A DNA stretch of 64,000 bases from Patiria pectinifera (GCA_029964075.1 CM057148.1:30311916-30375915), one strand, 5' to 3'. Shown: positions 48,006-60,419, numbered from the stretch's first letter. The notes: generated by a model from the sequence alone, not told the origin. Translations and numbers: made by a program.

Positions 48006-48743
48006 AATTTATTTAGTTCCCTTCTTTTGCCGTTGATACATAAATCTGTGTTTAAATTTGCTTACAATTAAATTTTAGTTTAAATTATATTTGTATTGAG
48101 AAAGCCATGTGTATGAAATTTGTGGTCGAAAAAGTATTGTGTAATTATGAGTGGAGACATAAAATGATACAATAAATAAAAACAGCAAGTGTTCGACTGA
48201 GATCATGTGTCCTACCAAACATGATCACAGCAACGTTCCCGGAGCTGGAGCACTTCACGGGAAGGGGTTTTGTAATGAATATTTAATTAAACTTTATACA
48301 AAAGAATTCCAAGATTTTGACAGAAAAATTCAACTCTTGATTTTAGGAGTATAATTAGCCGAAGACCACCTGTGCCGAATTGATTATGTACCTCGGTCCT
48401 GAAAGGTGAAACTAGTATATTCTCATAATAAACGGACCATTCTGTTAAATTACATACGAATCTAAAGATCTATTAAACTTTGTCAACTATATGAATCAGG
48501 TGCAAAGATTAGATAGTAATGTTGAATCTGCTATCCGACCCTTTAAAAGGCAGAGATTTAAGGGGGCGCTATTTAATGTTATAGAGGGAGTTAGTTTTCT
48601 GAACATATGGTGGCGCCCTTGTTCTCACAATGTGTTTGGTTTGTTTCCGGCGTGAAATTCCTCAAACTGTGACCGAAGTAATCTTATTCTGGAATCATTG
48701 ACTTGTAGGCGAGTGTTTGTCAGAACATACTGCCCGAAACGTT
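48006..48743. other. Non-coding stretch
   Basis: Nothing recognised apart from AT-rich sequence. Confidence 0.3.
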
Positions 48744-48977
48744 GAGTTTCTTTCACTTCTTTTCAGAAACTCAAAGGCATGATATATTTTACATGGTGAA
48801 GGTAGAAATAAGATGACGTTTACGGTAGCACTATGCGACACATCTCTTTTTTGAGTTTTTGAGTTTCTGAAAAGAAGTGAAAGAAACTCAAAAACTCAAA
48901 AAAGAGATGTGTCGCATAGTGCTACCGTAAACGTCATCTTATTTCTACCTTCACCATGTAAAATATATCATGCCTTT
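48744..48977. repeat. Perfect hairpin with 96-bp arms
   Basis: Arms 48773-48868 and 48882-48977 are exact reverse complements by eye, with a 13-nt loop. The 29 bases around the loop (48861-48889) also occur in inverse orientation directly before the left arm (48744-48772). If transcribed it would form a 96-bp perfect RNA duplex. Confidence 0.88.
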
Positions 48978-49174
48978 AACTTGACATGATGATGCTCATC
49001 GGTATGTCGATTCTTGTAGTATAACCACTAATTAGATATAATTCTTAAGCGTTTCCGGCAGAATTTAATGCATTACATTTGGCTACAGAAATGAAGTTAC
49101 AATAGACGCATAAGCACTGAGAAACTTAATCATGGAATTCATAGTTTCCCTATGAATATACACATGACTGTTTA

Positions 49175-50606
49175 CAGCGTGTCCTAATAAACATTGTTGG
49201 TCAGACAAGCTAATCAAATTTTATAGCATTTTCAAGCCTATGGTCTTGTTTATAGTTGGTGAAAAAAAATCAAGAAAATCCAAAAATGCGAACCAGAGAT
49301 ATCTTTGATAGGGGGCCGCCCAATAGTCCGAAGGTCCGATAGTCCGAAGGTTCTTTAGTCCGAAGGTCCGATAGTCCGAAGGTTCTTTAGTCCGAAGGTT
49401 CGATAGTCCGAATGCACACAATTTCCATAAGAGGGGGTTCAACCGTTAGTCCGAAAATGAAAAACAGGTTCGTTAATCCGAACATTTGATGCAATAGTCC
49501 GCGAAGGTTCATTAATCCGAAGGTTCATTAGTCCGAAGGTTCATTTATCCGAAGGTTTGAGAGTCCGAATTTGGAATAAGGTTAATCAGTCCGAAGGTTC
49601 ATTATTCCGAATTGACAATAAGGTCCGATAGTCCGAAAAGAAAGGTCCGATAGCTCGAATCGACAATAAGGTCCGATAGTCCGAATCGACAATAAGGTCC
49701 GATAGTCCGAATCAACAGTAAGGTCCGATAGTCCGAATCAACAGTAAGGTCCGATAGTCCGAAGTGTCATATTGACGAACCGTATTGCCCATTCGGACTT
49801 TCGACCCTTATTCTCAATTCGGACTATCGAACCTTACTGTCAATTCGCACTATCGAACCATACCGTACGTTCGGACTATCGAACCTTATCATATATTCGG
49901 ACTATCGAACCTTATTGTCGATTCGGACCTTCGAACCCTATCGTCTATTCGGACTATCGAAACTTCGGATTAATTAACCTTGTTCTATTTTCGGACTAAT
50001 GGGCCCTTCGGACTATCGAACCTTCGGATTATAGAACCTTCGGACTACTGAACCTTCGGACTAACGAACCTTCGGACTAATGACCCTTCGGACTAAAGAA
50101 CCTTCGGACTATCGAACCTTCGGACTATCGGGCTGTAACCCTTTGATATGGTAAGGCTATGTATTTTTCGACCTGCACAATGTAATTTCCACAATTAGCA
50201 TTTGCTTGTATATACCAATTGGTATGTGTTACGCAGTGTTTGAAATAGTGGATGGCCTTTATGTTGCATTTGGATAAAGGTGTACACAGAAAACATTTTG
50301 GGTACATAACATTATATAATCAAATCTAATATCACTTGGAATGCCTAATTTGAAAGGACAATGAACATGCAATCTTCTTTGACAGCTGAGAAGTATTGGC
50401 CTAACTGCAGGATTCTAATTGTGCAGGAGGAAAATAATATAGCCTTACAAAATGAACGATATCTCTGGTTTGCATTGATGGATTTTCTTGATATTTTCAC
50501 CAATTATAAGCAAGACCATATGCTTTACAATAAAATAAAATTTGATTAGCTAGTACGACCACTTTTTAGCGACTTCTTCATGCACAATGATTATTGGGAC
50601 ACGCTG
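49175..50606. mobile_element. 1.4-kb Tc1/mariner-like foldback filled with TCCGA repeats
   Basis: The ends read CAGCGTGTCCTAATAA and TTATTGGGACACGCTG, flanked by TA on both sides (49173-49174 and 50607-50608), as for Tc1/mariner elements. The inverted repeats extend through 49207-49310 and 50440-50553. The centre holds some 20 copies of GTCCGATA or GTCCGAAGGTTC (49320-49765) followed by about 20 in inverse orientation (49790-50128). No transposase is encoded; the ORFs over the repeats are artefacts. Confidence 0.8.
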
Positions 50607-50958
50607 TAATGCCGCTTGCAGTGGAAATTGGTGAGTAAATCCCAATAATGGGGAGGATTTATCTCTCCAAACAAGCACCAAACGAGTCCTCTGTCAACAA
50701 AAAAAGAGCGCAAAAAAGAGCGCCCAAGCCACTCGTAAATTTACATTTTAGTTTAAGAATTCCGTGCAAGCCATTCCGACATTTGTTGTCGTGTAAACAA
50801 CACCAAAAGCAAAAGTACATGGTTCTTCCAGACTGACTGTCCGTGACGTCTGCCTGTTCAGTGGTCTGCGTAGCCGCTAATCATGAGAGTGGGTTTGATT
50901 TGAATGCTCAATGATGCACCATCAACATTACGGATTCTCGCTCATCGCATCTGGCAGG
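50607..50958 (+). other. Upstream region of gene 2
   Basis: No clear core promoter motif recognised. The short Lys-rich ORF at 50648-50836 is unsupported. Confidence 0.3.
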
Positions 50959-51004
50959 ATGGATGGAGCAGTCGCTTGGATTCTGGTGGTTTCAACGTTT
51001 ACAG
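50959..51004 (+). CDS. Gene 2 exon 1: signal peptide
   Basis: A 46-nt exon reading MDGAVAWILVVSTFT, then a phase-1 donor GTAATA. It is a short hydrophobic signal-peptide start. Joined with 52736-52975, 60258-60419 and 63055-63329 it gives 723 nt (240 aa plus stop), with every junction in phase 1. The exact in-frame total supports the model. Another ATG at 50963 is out of frame. Confidence 0.55.
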
Positions 51005-51425
51005 GTAATATTGCAAGTTTAATGTGTTTTTGGCATAATATTTTTGCATTTTTTTTTATATAGCTAAATCATGAGACAAGGAACTCTGCGCAAGGAAGAT
51101 AGAATCAATCACAATAAGTATCTCTGCCCTCAAAGGCACCCATTTACTCATGGGTTAGGAGAAGCATTGGGCAGTGGCGGCGGAACAGGGGGAATGGGGG
51201 CATTTGCCCCCAAGTTTTGTCCTTGCCCGATCCCCACCCGGTTTTCCCCCAGTTTTCCCCGAAAACTTTATCTACCAGTAAATATTATTATTTTTATTTG
51301 CTTCGCTGTTAAGATTCACAAAAATTGGGGCCAATGAAAGAATTAAGACATCGGTACTTAAGACAAACCACGCCACACAGACATTTATACAGCCGTAAAT
51401 AGGGGGTCTACCCGATGTTCCCCAA
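51005..51425. other. Gene 2 intron 1, first part
   Basis: It includes a patch at about 51170-51260 (GGCAGTGGCGG..GGGGGCATTTGCCCCC) that resembles other GC-rich 'GTGGCGTA/ACGCC' patches at 42040-42100 and 59130-59340, perhaps a shared repeat family. Confidence 0.35.
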
Positions 51426-51546
51426 TACCTATGTTCCCCACTACCGATGTTCCCCGAAATCCTTATGGTTAGGGCTAGGGCTAGGGTTAGGGTTAGGGTT
51501 ATAGGGTAGGCTTTTCGGGAAACATCGGTATTGGGGAACATAGGTA
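51426..51546. repeat. Inverted repeat enclosing interstitial TTAGGG repeats
   Basis: Arms of 34 bp (51426-51459 and 51513-51546, two mismatches) with words such as GGGGAACATCGGTA surround a loop with (TTAGGG/CTAGGG)n at 51468-51508. It is a small foldback carrying telomere-type repeats, not a chromosome end. Confidence 0.75.
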
Positions 51547-51799
51547 TGCACCCGTAAATAGTGTGCAGCCAACGTCTGTGTACATTTGTTATACATTTGT
51601 TATACACCATTCTGCGGTTTGAAACATTTCTCATTCATAAACGACCACACCTCTAGGTTGCTCTAGTGGCTTTTTTCCGGACCATTGACACTGGTAAGCG
51701 CTCGCGTACACAGGCTTGAATTTGTTTTGGACTGCACCCCCGCCCTAAATTATTTCCTTTCCCCCAATTGCCATCCCCCCAAAAGAAAAAATAAAAAAA

Positions 51800-51975
51800 A
51801 AAATGTTTGAGTCTGGGGCCGCCACTGGCAATGATTGACAAAGTGCCTGGCCCAGGGATGCACCATAGCTGCAGGCTGGACTCAAACCCACGACCTGCAG
51901 AATTACCCGCAGACCACGAATTCAATGCCCCAGACCACGAGGCCACGGTTCTCTACTGTTACACTGTCGCTATTA
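51800..51975 (-). mobile_element. tRNA-derived SINE
   Basis: On the minus strand a Pol III A box (TGGCCTCGTGG at 51945-51935) and B box (GGTTTGAGTCC at 51888-51878) lie about 45 bp apart, and an unrelated tail follows to an A-rich or T-rich end near 51800. It does not fold as a proper tRNA. Confidence 0.6.
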
Positions 51976-52735
51976 ACATCAGACAAGAACACTGGCCTCA
52001 AACACGTAAAATCATGTTAGAGAATTTGCTAACTCGGATGTGTCCGCTGGTTAATATTTCAGCGATAAATTAATCTAACAAAAACATTAATGAAAAAAGT
52101 ATGGTATTATGAGAACATGATGACAATAGATATTTCCAAGTTAAACAATCACACGGATTCAAACAGTCTCACTTGACCACAAATTCGAAACCCGTTTAAA
52201 TGTTTAAAATTCGAAACCAATTTTAATGGAGGGTAGGCAAGTTTTTGAAAGTAACAACAATATAAAGATGGATGAAGCCTGCCACAACATGAATCTGACC
52301 AAGAACAAGCACAAAGTTTACCTTTGACTTTTCGGTTGAATGAAATAGATACAGCAAACAACACTTAACAAACATTAACATCATCAACCCGACGAGTTTG
52401 TTTAATGTAGGTGGCATATAAAATTAATAATGTTTGTTTTTCTCCAAAGTTGCAAAACAAAGACATCAACATTAACATCGCCTTAGCCTCTCTTTATGGG
52501 TTGGTAAACTAACCAGGTAAATAATTGTTTTACCACCCGGCTTAATCGGGTGTTAAAAAAATGGCATCAATCGTTGTTTTCTAATATTACTATAAAAAGA
52601 CTACTTAAAGTATGTACTTAAATTTACCAAAGAATGTACAAGGATGTGCATGTAATAGAAAAGTAAACAGTCTCTGCTACATAGAACGCAATGTAAATAA
52701 CATGTGTCTAACAAGTTTCCCCCCATAATTTTCAG
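51976..52735. other. Gene 2 intron 1, second part
   Basis: AT-rich, nothing recognised until the pyrimidine tract and TTTTCAG acceptor at 52735. Confidence 0.3.
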
Positions 52736-52975
52736 TGCTTGTGTCATGCCATCAAGTCTGTTTCATCGGCCGGGAGTACAGCACACAATCTGGTATACCA
52801 ACACGTTGGTTCTTACCGTACAACGATCCATGTGAATGTACTGCTATACATCTCGGTGGAGTGGACATTCCTGCTTCGTCGTACAGGCTAGGGGCGCCCC
52901 GATATCTAAAGCAGCTGATCGTCAGTGAGGACCCTGCTGAAATACAGACATTCTTCACTTGTAAAGCCATCCCAG
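52736..52975 (+). CDS. Gene 2 exon 2: unrecognised Cys-containing extracellular segment
   Basis: A 240-bp phase-1/phase-1 exon (acceptor TTTTCAG, donor GTAATT) encoding about 80 residues: SCHQVCFIGREY, RWFLPYNDPCECTAIHLGG, SYRLGAPRYLKQL, then EIQTFFTCKAIPG. It has five Cys (CxxxC, CxC and a final C) and no transmembrane segment. I do not recognise the fold. Its place between a signal peptide and a Methyltransf_FA domain mirrors the PAN exon of gene 1, so it may be an alternative N-terminal binding module. Its 3' half is duplicated at 55741-55864. Confidence 0.6.
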
Positions 52976-55740
52976 GTAATTTTATTGGCATTTCAAATAT
53001 TTGTTTATGTGTCCTACACTTGAATAATGATTTTGAGCGGCATTAAATTTCGAATCATGCCGTGTTTTCATTTGGCTGTTTATCTGGCGAAATTGACCCT
53101 AACCTGAACAGAACAATAATCAAAGATGTATTTATCTATTTTGGTTTACAACGACAACAAACATGAACCAAATTCCAAAAATCTGGTATGAAATTACACC
53201 CTTGCCAAAAAAAAACAACCCAATTTTGGAACGTCTTCACGACGTCACCAGGTATCAAATTACAGTCGATTTAGGGTGAGACTTTAAACAATAATTGTTA
53301 ACTATAATTTTTCAAACGAATAGAGTACCATCCTCATGGCGTGTGATCGATTAGATATTGCAGTGTTTTGGATTCCCGCGCAAAAAGCTGTTTGACATTT
53401 ACTATACAAGTGCGATGGGAATTGAATATAATTTGAAAACGGAAGCATTTTACTTCCGTTATATCAATTATACAAATGATCAGTGAATAATGCCAAACGC
53501 ACAAATTGACATGAGGACGTCATTACCCGAGAGGGCGCCCCCTAAAGGCATGCTAGAGGCTCTTGAGCATCTGTGGTTTAAAAACAAAAACTATGGCCAA
53601 AGGTTTACACAACTTTTCAGAATGTTTTCAGAATCATTGCTTCATTAAACTGGAAGTTATTGTAGAAGGCTTTAAAAAAATCCATCTTATGAAAACAGAT
53701 TCAAAAAAAAAATCCATCTTATAAAAATGAGCAGTTTTCCTTCTATTTTGGGGGTTGAAATTCATCATTTGATCCGTTGTTCGTATCACAGATAATGATA
53801 TCCGGTACAATGTTGACCTTTGGAGTCAAAATGTTGTGACGTCATCAAACCGGCAGTCATGTCTTATCAATACATGTATTTATACATTCATTTTCCTTTT
53901 TTTTTTTTTTTCCTAAGTGCTTTCCCTTAATGATGCACATTATTCCCTCTGAACTGAATTTTTTTCAGTCTGCACATTATACATCCTGACGTCATCAAAC
54001 CGGAAATAACGTGTACATAAAATGAACTGAATTTATCAAACCGCAAATGATGATGTCTGTTTTCAATTTAAACTAATAGATTCACTGGAAAGACTGAATG
54101 TCATAATCCTGTCTCTGTTCTTCCAAAAATATTCACTACTGGGCAATGTCTTATGAAATAGTTTCCGGGCCGATAACCCAGCGTCTGTTACTTAACAAAC
54201 GTGTTTCTCTAATCTTGTGTTTATTTTTCGCCCTGTATTTTTTGTTAAGTTTGATGCTGGATTATCGATAGGCTGTTTTGTCTTTCTTATGTTTTTATAT
54301 ACATTTTTTTTTTCAATGTGAGTGTTTTTAATTAATTGAATTCCCAAGTGTTTGTTGTCTCGTATATTTGTACATTTGTTTTGTTTATCATACTTTTTTA
54401 AAGGTATTTATTTACTCTGACTGAAATGAATTACCAACATTGGAATAACATTATTAAAAAGCTATTCCCACAAAATGCCTTTTGTAGTAAAAATGGAAAA
54501 GTCATTTTGTTCAGGGGTATGTACATTAGGAACAACGTATTAACCCGTGCATTTCAGAAGAAAGCGTTATATTTCATGCGTTTAAATATTTTGACAATAT
54601 AGCGTAGCCATTTTTTTATTCTCAATATAGTTCAAGAATATCAGCAAAATATCAGCAAAACCACCGCTTCTCTTATGATTCATAGCCTTCCAGTCTTCAT
54701 CTTTGTCGTATTATGTCTTGTACATCTGAAGCAGAAATAATACCGGTTCGATCATTTTACAAGGCAGCTACACACATCGGCTAGAAACAAATAACACGAT
54801 AACCATTGCAACATCCCTATCTACATGTGCACAAGGCTGATGCTACTAATGACTACTGTTTGGTGCGTGCTGGAAAGGCCATATAACTAAGGGCTCCTTG
54901 ACGATTTTTTTTCAAGTGCAATTCCCGTGAAACTGCACACTTAAACGTTAATTATTCTGTTCCGGACGACGCCTTAGGTCTCTTGTTTTCAGTCACTGAT
55001 GACTATTTGGAAAAACGTCAATCTTGCAACAGGCATCTTCATGAAAAAAAAGTTTGAAAATCGCTTGAAAAGTAAAATGTTAAGGATTTTGTAGTTATAG
55101 GGGCTAAAATGAAAGCATTCAAAACATTTTGTTCATGGAATATTAAATTGATTACTATACAAATAACGAAAGCCTGTCACTTTCCTTGAAATCTGTCAAT
55201 AAAAATATGCTAACATTAGGATAAAAGTACTAAAAAACACACACTGCAAGCGTTATGCGCTCGCGTACTTTGGTATTATGGACCAAAATAATCGATTTGA
55301 ATGCTGGAGACGTTTACGGTGCCAAATTAGTATCTTGTGTCGTTTTCCTCGAGCACACACCGAGCAATGTGCATCTTATATCAAATAACATAAAGGAGAT
55401 TCAATCGACAAGTGTTTTTTTTTACAAGCGTGGAACGTATCCCGTATAGGTACCGTACAGGCTACTTGATTATTCGGCTCGGAAATATATCACCATTTTG
55501 TGCGGTTGTTTCAACAAATGCATTATATATGTTACATTTAAATATGCCATCGATTGTCCAAGGTCTTGTGTGTCTTGTTAATGGGTTGGATATCTATACG
55601 CACATAAATATAAGCATCACTTAGATACTCTCCCGCTTGTTTCTACCTATTTACCGTCTGCACGGGCTATTACGGTGACTTGCCACAATCCCATTAATTA
55701 CTTTCCCTACCCAAGATTATCCCCTTAATTACTCATTTCA
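52849..55740. repeat. 2.9-kb tandem duplication, copy 1
   Basis: It begins inside exon 2 at CATCTCGGTGGAGTGGAC and runs through the following intron to TTACTCATTTCA. Copy 2 follows head-to-tail. The copies are about 95 per cent identical by eye, with small indels at homopolymers. Confidence 0.88.
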
Positions 55741-55864
55741 CATCTCGGTGGAGTGGACCTTCCTACTTCGTCGTACAGCCGAGCGCCCCGATATCTAAAG
55801 CAGTTGATCGTCAGTGAGGACCCTGCTGAAATACAGACATTATTCACTTGTAAAGCCATCCCAG
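55741..55864 (+). pseudogene. Partial copy of gene 2 exon 2
   Basis: It encodes HLGGVDLPTSSY, then RAPRYLKQLIVSEDP and the end TCKAIPG, with an intact GTAATT donor. A 3-bp in-frame deletion separates it from the parent. It has no acceptor, because the duplication begins inside the exon, so normal splicing would skip it. Confidence 0.75.
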
Positions 55865-58645
55865 GTAATTTGATTGGCATTACAAATATTTGTTTATGTG
55901 TTCTACACTTGAATAATGATTTTGAGCGGCATTAAATTTCGAATCATGCCGTGTTTTCATTTGGCTGTTTATTTGGCGAAATTGACCCTAACCTGAACAG
56001 AATAATAATCAAAGATGTATTTATTTATTTTGGTTTACAACGACAACAAACATGAACCAAATTCCTAAAATCTGGTATGAAATTACACCCTTTGCAAAAA
56101 AACAAAAACCACCAATTTTGGAACGTCTTCACGACGTCACCATCAGGTATCAAATTACAAGCGATTTAGGGTGAGACTTTAGATAATAATTGTTAACTAT
56201 AACTTTTCAAACGAATGGAGTACCATCCTCATAGCGTGTGATCGATTAGATATTGCAGTGTTTTGGATTCCCGCGCAAAAAGCTGTTTGACATTTACTAT
56301 ACAAGTGCGATGGGAATTGAATATAATTTGAAAACGGAAGCATTTTACTTCCGTTATATCAATTATACAAATGATCAGTGAATAATGCCAAACGCACAAA
56401 TTGACATGATGACGTCATTACCCAAGAGGGCGCCTCCTAAAGACATGCTAGAGACTGTTGAACATCTGTGGTTTAAAAACAAAAACATTGGTCAAAGGTT
56501 TACACAACTTTTCAGAATGTTTTCATAATCATTGCGTCATTAAACTGGAAGTTATTGTAGAAGGCTTTAAACAATTCCATCTTATAAAAAAAAGGTTCAA
56601 AAAAAAATCCATATTATAAAAATGATGAGTTTTCCTTCTTTTGGGGGGTTGATATTCATCATTTGATCCGTTTTTCGTATCACAGATAGTGATATCCGGT
56701 ACAATGTTGGTCTTTGGAGTAAAAATGTTTGACGTCATCAAACCGGCAGTCATGTCTTATCGATACATTTATTTATACATTCATTGTACTTTTTTTTTTA
56801 TTTTCCTAGGTGTTTTCCCTTAATGATGCACATTATTCCCTCTGAACTGATTTTTTTTTCAGTCCGCACATTTTACATCCTGACGTCATCAAACCGGAAA
56901 TAACGTGTACATAAAATGAACTGAATTTATCAAACCGCAAATGATGATGTTTGTCTCAAATTTAAACTAATAGATTCACTGGAAAGACTGAATGTCATCA
57001 TCCTTTTTCTGTTCTTCCAAAAATATTCACTACTGGGCAATGTCTTATGAAATAGTTTTCGGCCCGATAACCCAGCGTCTGTAACTTAGCAAACGCGATT
57101 CTCTAAGCTTGTGTTTATTTTTCGCCCTGTATTTTTTGCTAAGTCTGATGCTCAACTATCGATAGGCTGTTTTGTCATTCTTATGTTTTTATATACATTT
57201 TTTTTTCAGTGTGAGTGTTTTTAATTAATTGAATTCTCAAGTGTTTCTTGTCTCGTATATTTGTACATTTGTTTTGTTTATCATACATTTTTAAAGGTAT
57301 TTATTTACTCTAACTGAAATGAATTACCAACATTGGAATAACATTATTAAAAGCTATTCCCACAAAATGCCTTTTGTAGTAAAAATGGAAAAGTCATTTT
57401 GTTCAGGGGTATGTACATTAGGAACAACGTATTAACCCGTGAATTTCAGAAGAAAACGTTATATTTCATGCGATTAAATATTTTGACAATATAGCGTAGC
57501 CATTTTTTTTATTCTCAATATAGTTCAAGAATATCAGCAAAATATCAGCAAAACCACCGCTTCTCTTATGATTCATAGCCTTTCAGTCTTCATCTTTGTC
57601 GTATTATGTCTTGTACATCTGAAGCAGAAATAATACCGGTTCGATCATTTTACAAGGCAGCTACACACATAGGCTAGAAACAAATAACACGATAACCATT
57701 GCAACCTCCCTATCTACATGTGCACAAGGCTGATGCTACTAATGACTACTGTTTGGTGCGTGCTGGAAAGGCCCCATATAACTAAGGGCTCCTTGGCGAT
57801 TTTTTTTTCAAGTGCAATTCCCGTGAAACTGCACACTTAAACGTTAATTATTCTGTTCCGGACGACGCCTTAGGTCTCTTGTTTTCAGTCACTGATGACT
57901 ATTTGGAAAAACGTCAATCTTGCAACAGGCATCTTCATGAAATAAAAGTTTGAAAATCGCTTGAAAAGTAAAATTTTAAGGATTTTGTAGTTATAGGGGC
58001 TAAAATGAAAGCATTCAAAACATTTTGTTCATGGAATATTAAATTGATTACTATACAAATAACGAAAGCCTGTCACTTTCCTTGAAATCTGTCAATAAAA
58101 ACATGCTAACATTAGGATAAAAGTACTAAAAAACACACACTGCAAGCGTTATGCGCTCGCGTACTTTGGTATTATGGACCAAAATAATCGATTTGAATGC
58201 TGGAGACGTTTACGGTGCCAAATTAGTATCTTGTGTCGTTTTCCTCGAGCACACACCGAGCAATGTACATCTTATATCAAATAACATAACGGAGAATCAA
58301 TCGACAAGTGTTTTTTTTTTTTTTTTTACAAGCGTGGAACGTATCCCGTATAGGTACCCGCACTTGCTACTTGATTATGCGGCTCGGAAATATATCACCA
58401 TTTTGTGCGGTTGTTTCAACAAATGCATCATATATGTTACATTTAAATATAGCATCGATTGTCCAAGGTCTGTTGTGTCTTGTTAATGGGTTGGACATCT
58501 ATACGCACATAAATATAAGCACCACTGAGATACTCTCCCGCTGGTTTCTACCTATTTACCGCCTGCACAGGCTATTACGATGACTTGCCACAATCCCATA
58601 ATGACTTCTCCCTACCCAAGATTATCCCCTTAATTACTCATTTCA
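55741..58645. repeat. 2.9-kb tandem duplication, copy 2
   Basis: Direct repeat of 52849-55740. The unit ends at ACTCATTTCA (58645), after which the sequence is single-copy. The paired ORFs beginning at 55255 and 58151 in the two copies are Cys-poor and unsupported. Confidence 0.88.
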
Positions 58646-59458
58646 CGTGAAACGATCATTTCGGTAACACGTGGCTTTAAAGTCAGCGTGTTATGAAGAG
58701 TGAATGAAGAATGGCCCAGGAAAAAAAATATAGCTTTGATATTGCCCTGTGTCATGGCAGGTTTCTCTGAGTTAAAACAGAGACATGCACAGATTTACTA
58801 AACAAACACAATGTAGCTTCTTAATTAATGTAGCCTCAACTCAATACCTCGATGGAAACTTTAGGTATCCCTTAACGCAGTATAGGGTCAGTCCCATTGA
58901 ACTCACAAGCCTCTATATGTAGCACTTGCCTTGTAAGTTAATGAAGTGTCAGCCCTCTGAATGTAGCCCAACCTTAACTTATAGCCAAAACCCATTTGTA
59001 GTATCAACCCTGCACCTAAATTACCCCGGAGAAAATGTAGACATCTTTTTGTTTAATTAATAATGCCTATGTGGTAGTATGACTGGACCTTGGTATAAGC
59101 TGTTTGTAACACTTACAAAAGCAAACTAAATTTCCTGTAATTCCCGGTTTTTGAGTCTTGTGTATTATAGCAGCGGAGGTCCATGCCCCCGGATATCCCC
59201 CCCCCCTCCCATTTGAAATCCTGAGTTGCACACAAACAACATAAACATTCCCTTAGTTCCCCCTCCCTTTGGAAAAATTGGTTTTTACCCGAGGTGCCCC
59301 CTAGCAGCTTAACCCTAGTTACGCCGCTGTACTTCTGTAGATTACATTGTGTGCAGCTCATTTCCTGTAAACGAAACTGAAATAAAAACTGGAGCTTGAA
59401 TCGCCCTGTCCGTAATTGGATGACGGATCGACGTTTTGCAAATAAATGACGCACATTT
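58646..59458. other. Intron sequence with a diverged repeat patch
   Basis: At about 59130-59340 a GC-richer patch with C9 and ACGCCGCTG ends may be a copy of an uncharacterised repeat family (compare 42040-42100 and 51170-51260). No exon is evident. Confidence 0.35.
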
Positions 59459-60113
59459 CGTCACCAACACCACGAAGTAACACCCATCTACATACCAGTA
59501 AAATTAGCAATCGGAGAAAACGGCAACTAAAGTTGAACGCCTTCTAAAACAACACTTTGTGTCAAAACGACAGAGTATTTTCAGTTGGGTTTCTCGTTGT
59601 GGACACTTGATGAATTGAATTTATAAAATATGCTGTTTTTCACCCGTTTGTGTATTAAATAAACAAGAAATAGGAGAAAAAAGATGAGTGTTAGTTCGTG
59701 AAACCGAAAAGGCTGCGATACTGTAAATTTTCGTTTTCACGAAGTAACACTCTTACATGTATTCAACACGAGGAAAGTAAGACTTTAGGTCAGTCAGTGC
59801 GCGCGCACTCATACAACTTATTACAAGAAGAGTGTTACTTCGTGAAAACGTTTTTGCTCACTTATGAGCAGAGTGCGCGCCATGCATTGCAATGGTAAAT
59901 GGTTGAGTGTTACTTCGTGAAAACGAAAATTGTCACTTTTGCGCAAAAGTTGTCATGGATACTTAGCGTAATTATTAAAGTAAAGCTCTTGAAGGTTTGA
60001 AACTTCGTGCAATGGTAGGCCTTGATGAATAATGTTTAAAAATAAAAAAATCTGAAAATCGACAAAAAATATGTTTTAACACGGTAAAGTGTTACTTCGT
60101 GGTGTCGGTGACG
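59459..60113. mobile_element. MITE family M2, copy 2 (655 bp)
   Basis: Termini are CGTCACCAACACCACGAAGT and its inverted partner CTTCGTGGTGTCGGTGACG. The word GTGTTACTTCGTGAAAACG recurs internally in both orientations. It is more complete than the copy at 36672-37020 and lies 144 bp before gene 2 exon A. Confidence 0.75.
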
Positions 60114-60257
60114 ACTTATATGTCTGAAAACGAGTTTTGAGTGCCTGAATCTGGCACGAAGAAAATGAGTTACAACGCCAATTTGATGAATTCGGCAGGG
60201 ACAAATGTATCTGTATTTGAAGAATGACATTGACGGATCAGTGAATTTCTTACACAG

Positions 60258-60419
60258 TGTGCAACAACACCTACCAACTCGAGCGCTATGCGTACAAGTT
60301 CCCGTTCCCTGCCTTCGATGGTGATGAGTTCATCTTGGACTTCTCTGTGCAGGCGCTGTCAGCAGCAACGGTCACGTTATCGACAGATGGCACAAAGGCA
60401 GGAATCAAGTATGAAATAG
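60258..60419 (+). CDS. Gene 2 exon A: first half of the Methyltransf_FA domain
   Basis: 162 bp, phase 1 at both ends, acceptor TTACACAG, donor GTAAGA. It encodes VCNNTYQLERYAY, FPFPAFDGDEFILDFSVQ and STDGTKAGIKYEI. It keeps the Cys that is lost in the copy at 20793. It can splice either to 63055 (full domain) or to the short exon at 60603, both in frame. Confidence 0.78.
   Translation, partial: CATTPTNSSAMRTSSRSLPSMVMSSSWTSLCRRCQQQRSRYRQMAQRQESSMK

Noticed and set aside
49320..50128. Regular short repeats that could suggest a CRISPR-like array
   Set aside because: Units are about 12-30 bp with no unique spacers, the second half is inverted, and the DNA is eukaryotic with transposon ends.
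51468..51508. TTAGGG repeats as a telomere or fusion point
   Set aside because: Only about six impure units, enclosed by a small inverted repeat within an intron.
55255..55449. ORF conserved in both copies of the 2.9-kb duplication (also at 58151)
   Set aside because: Conservation is explained by the recent duplication of the whole unit; the reading frames diverge by homopolymer indels and show no domain.
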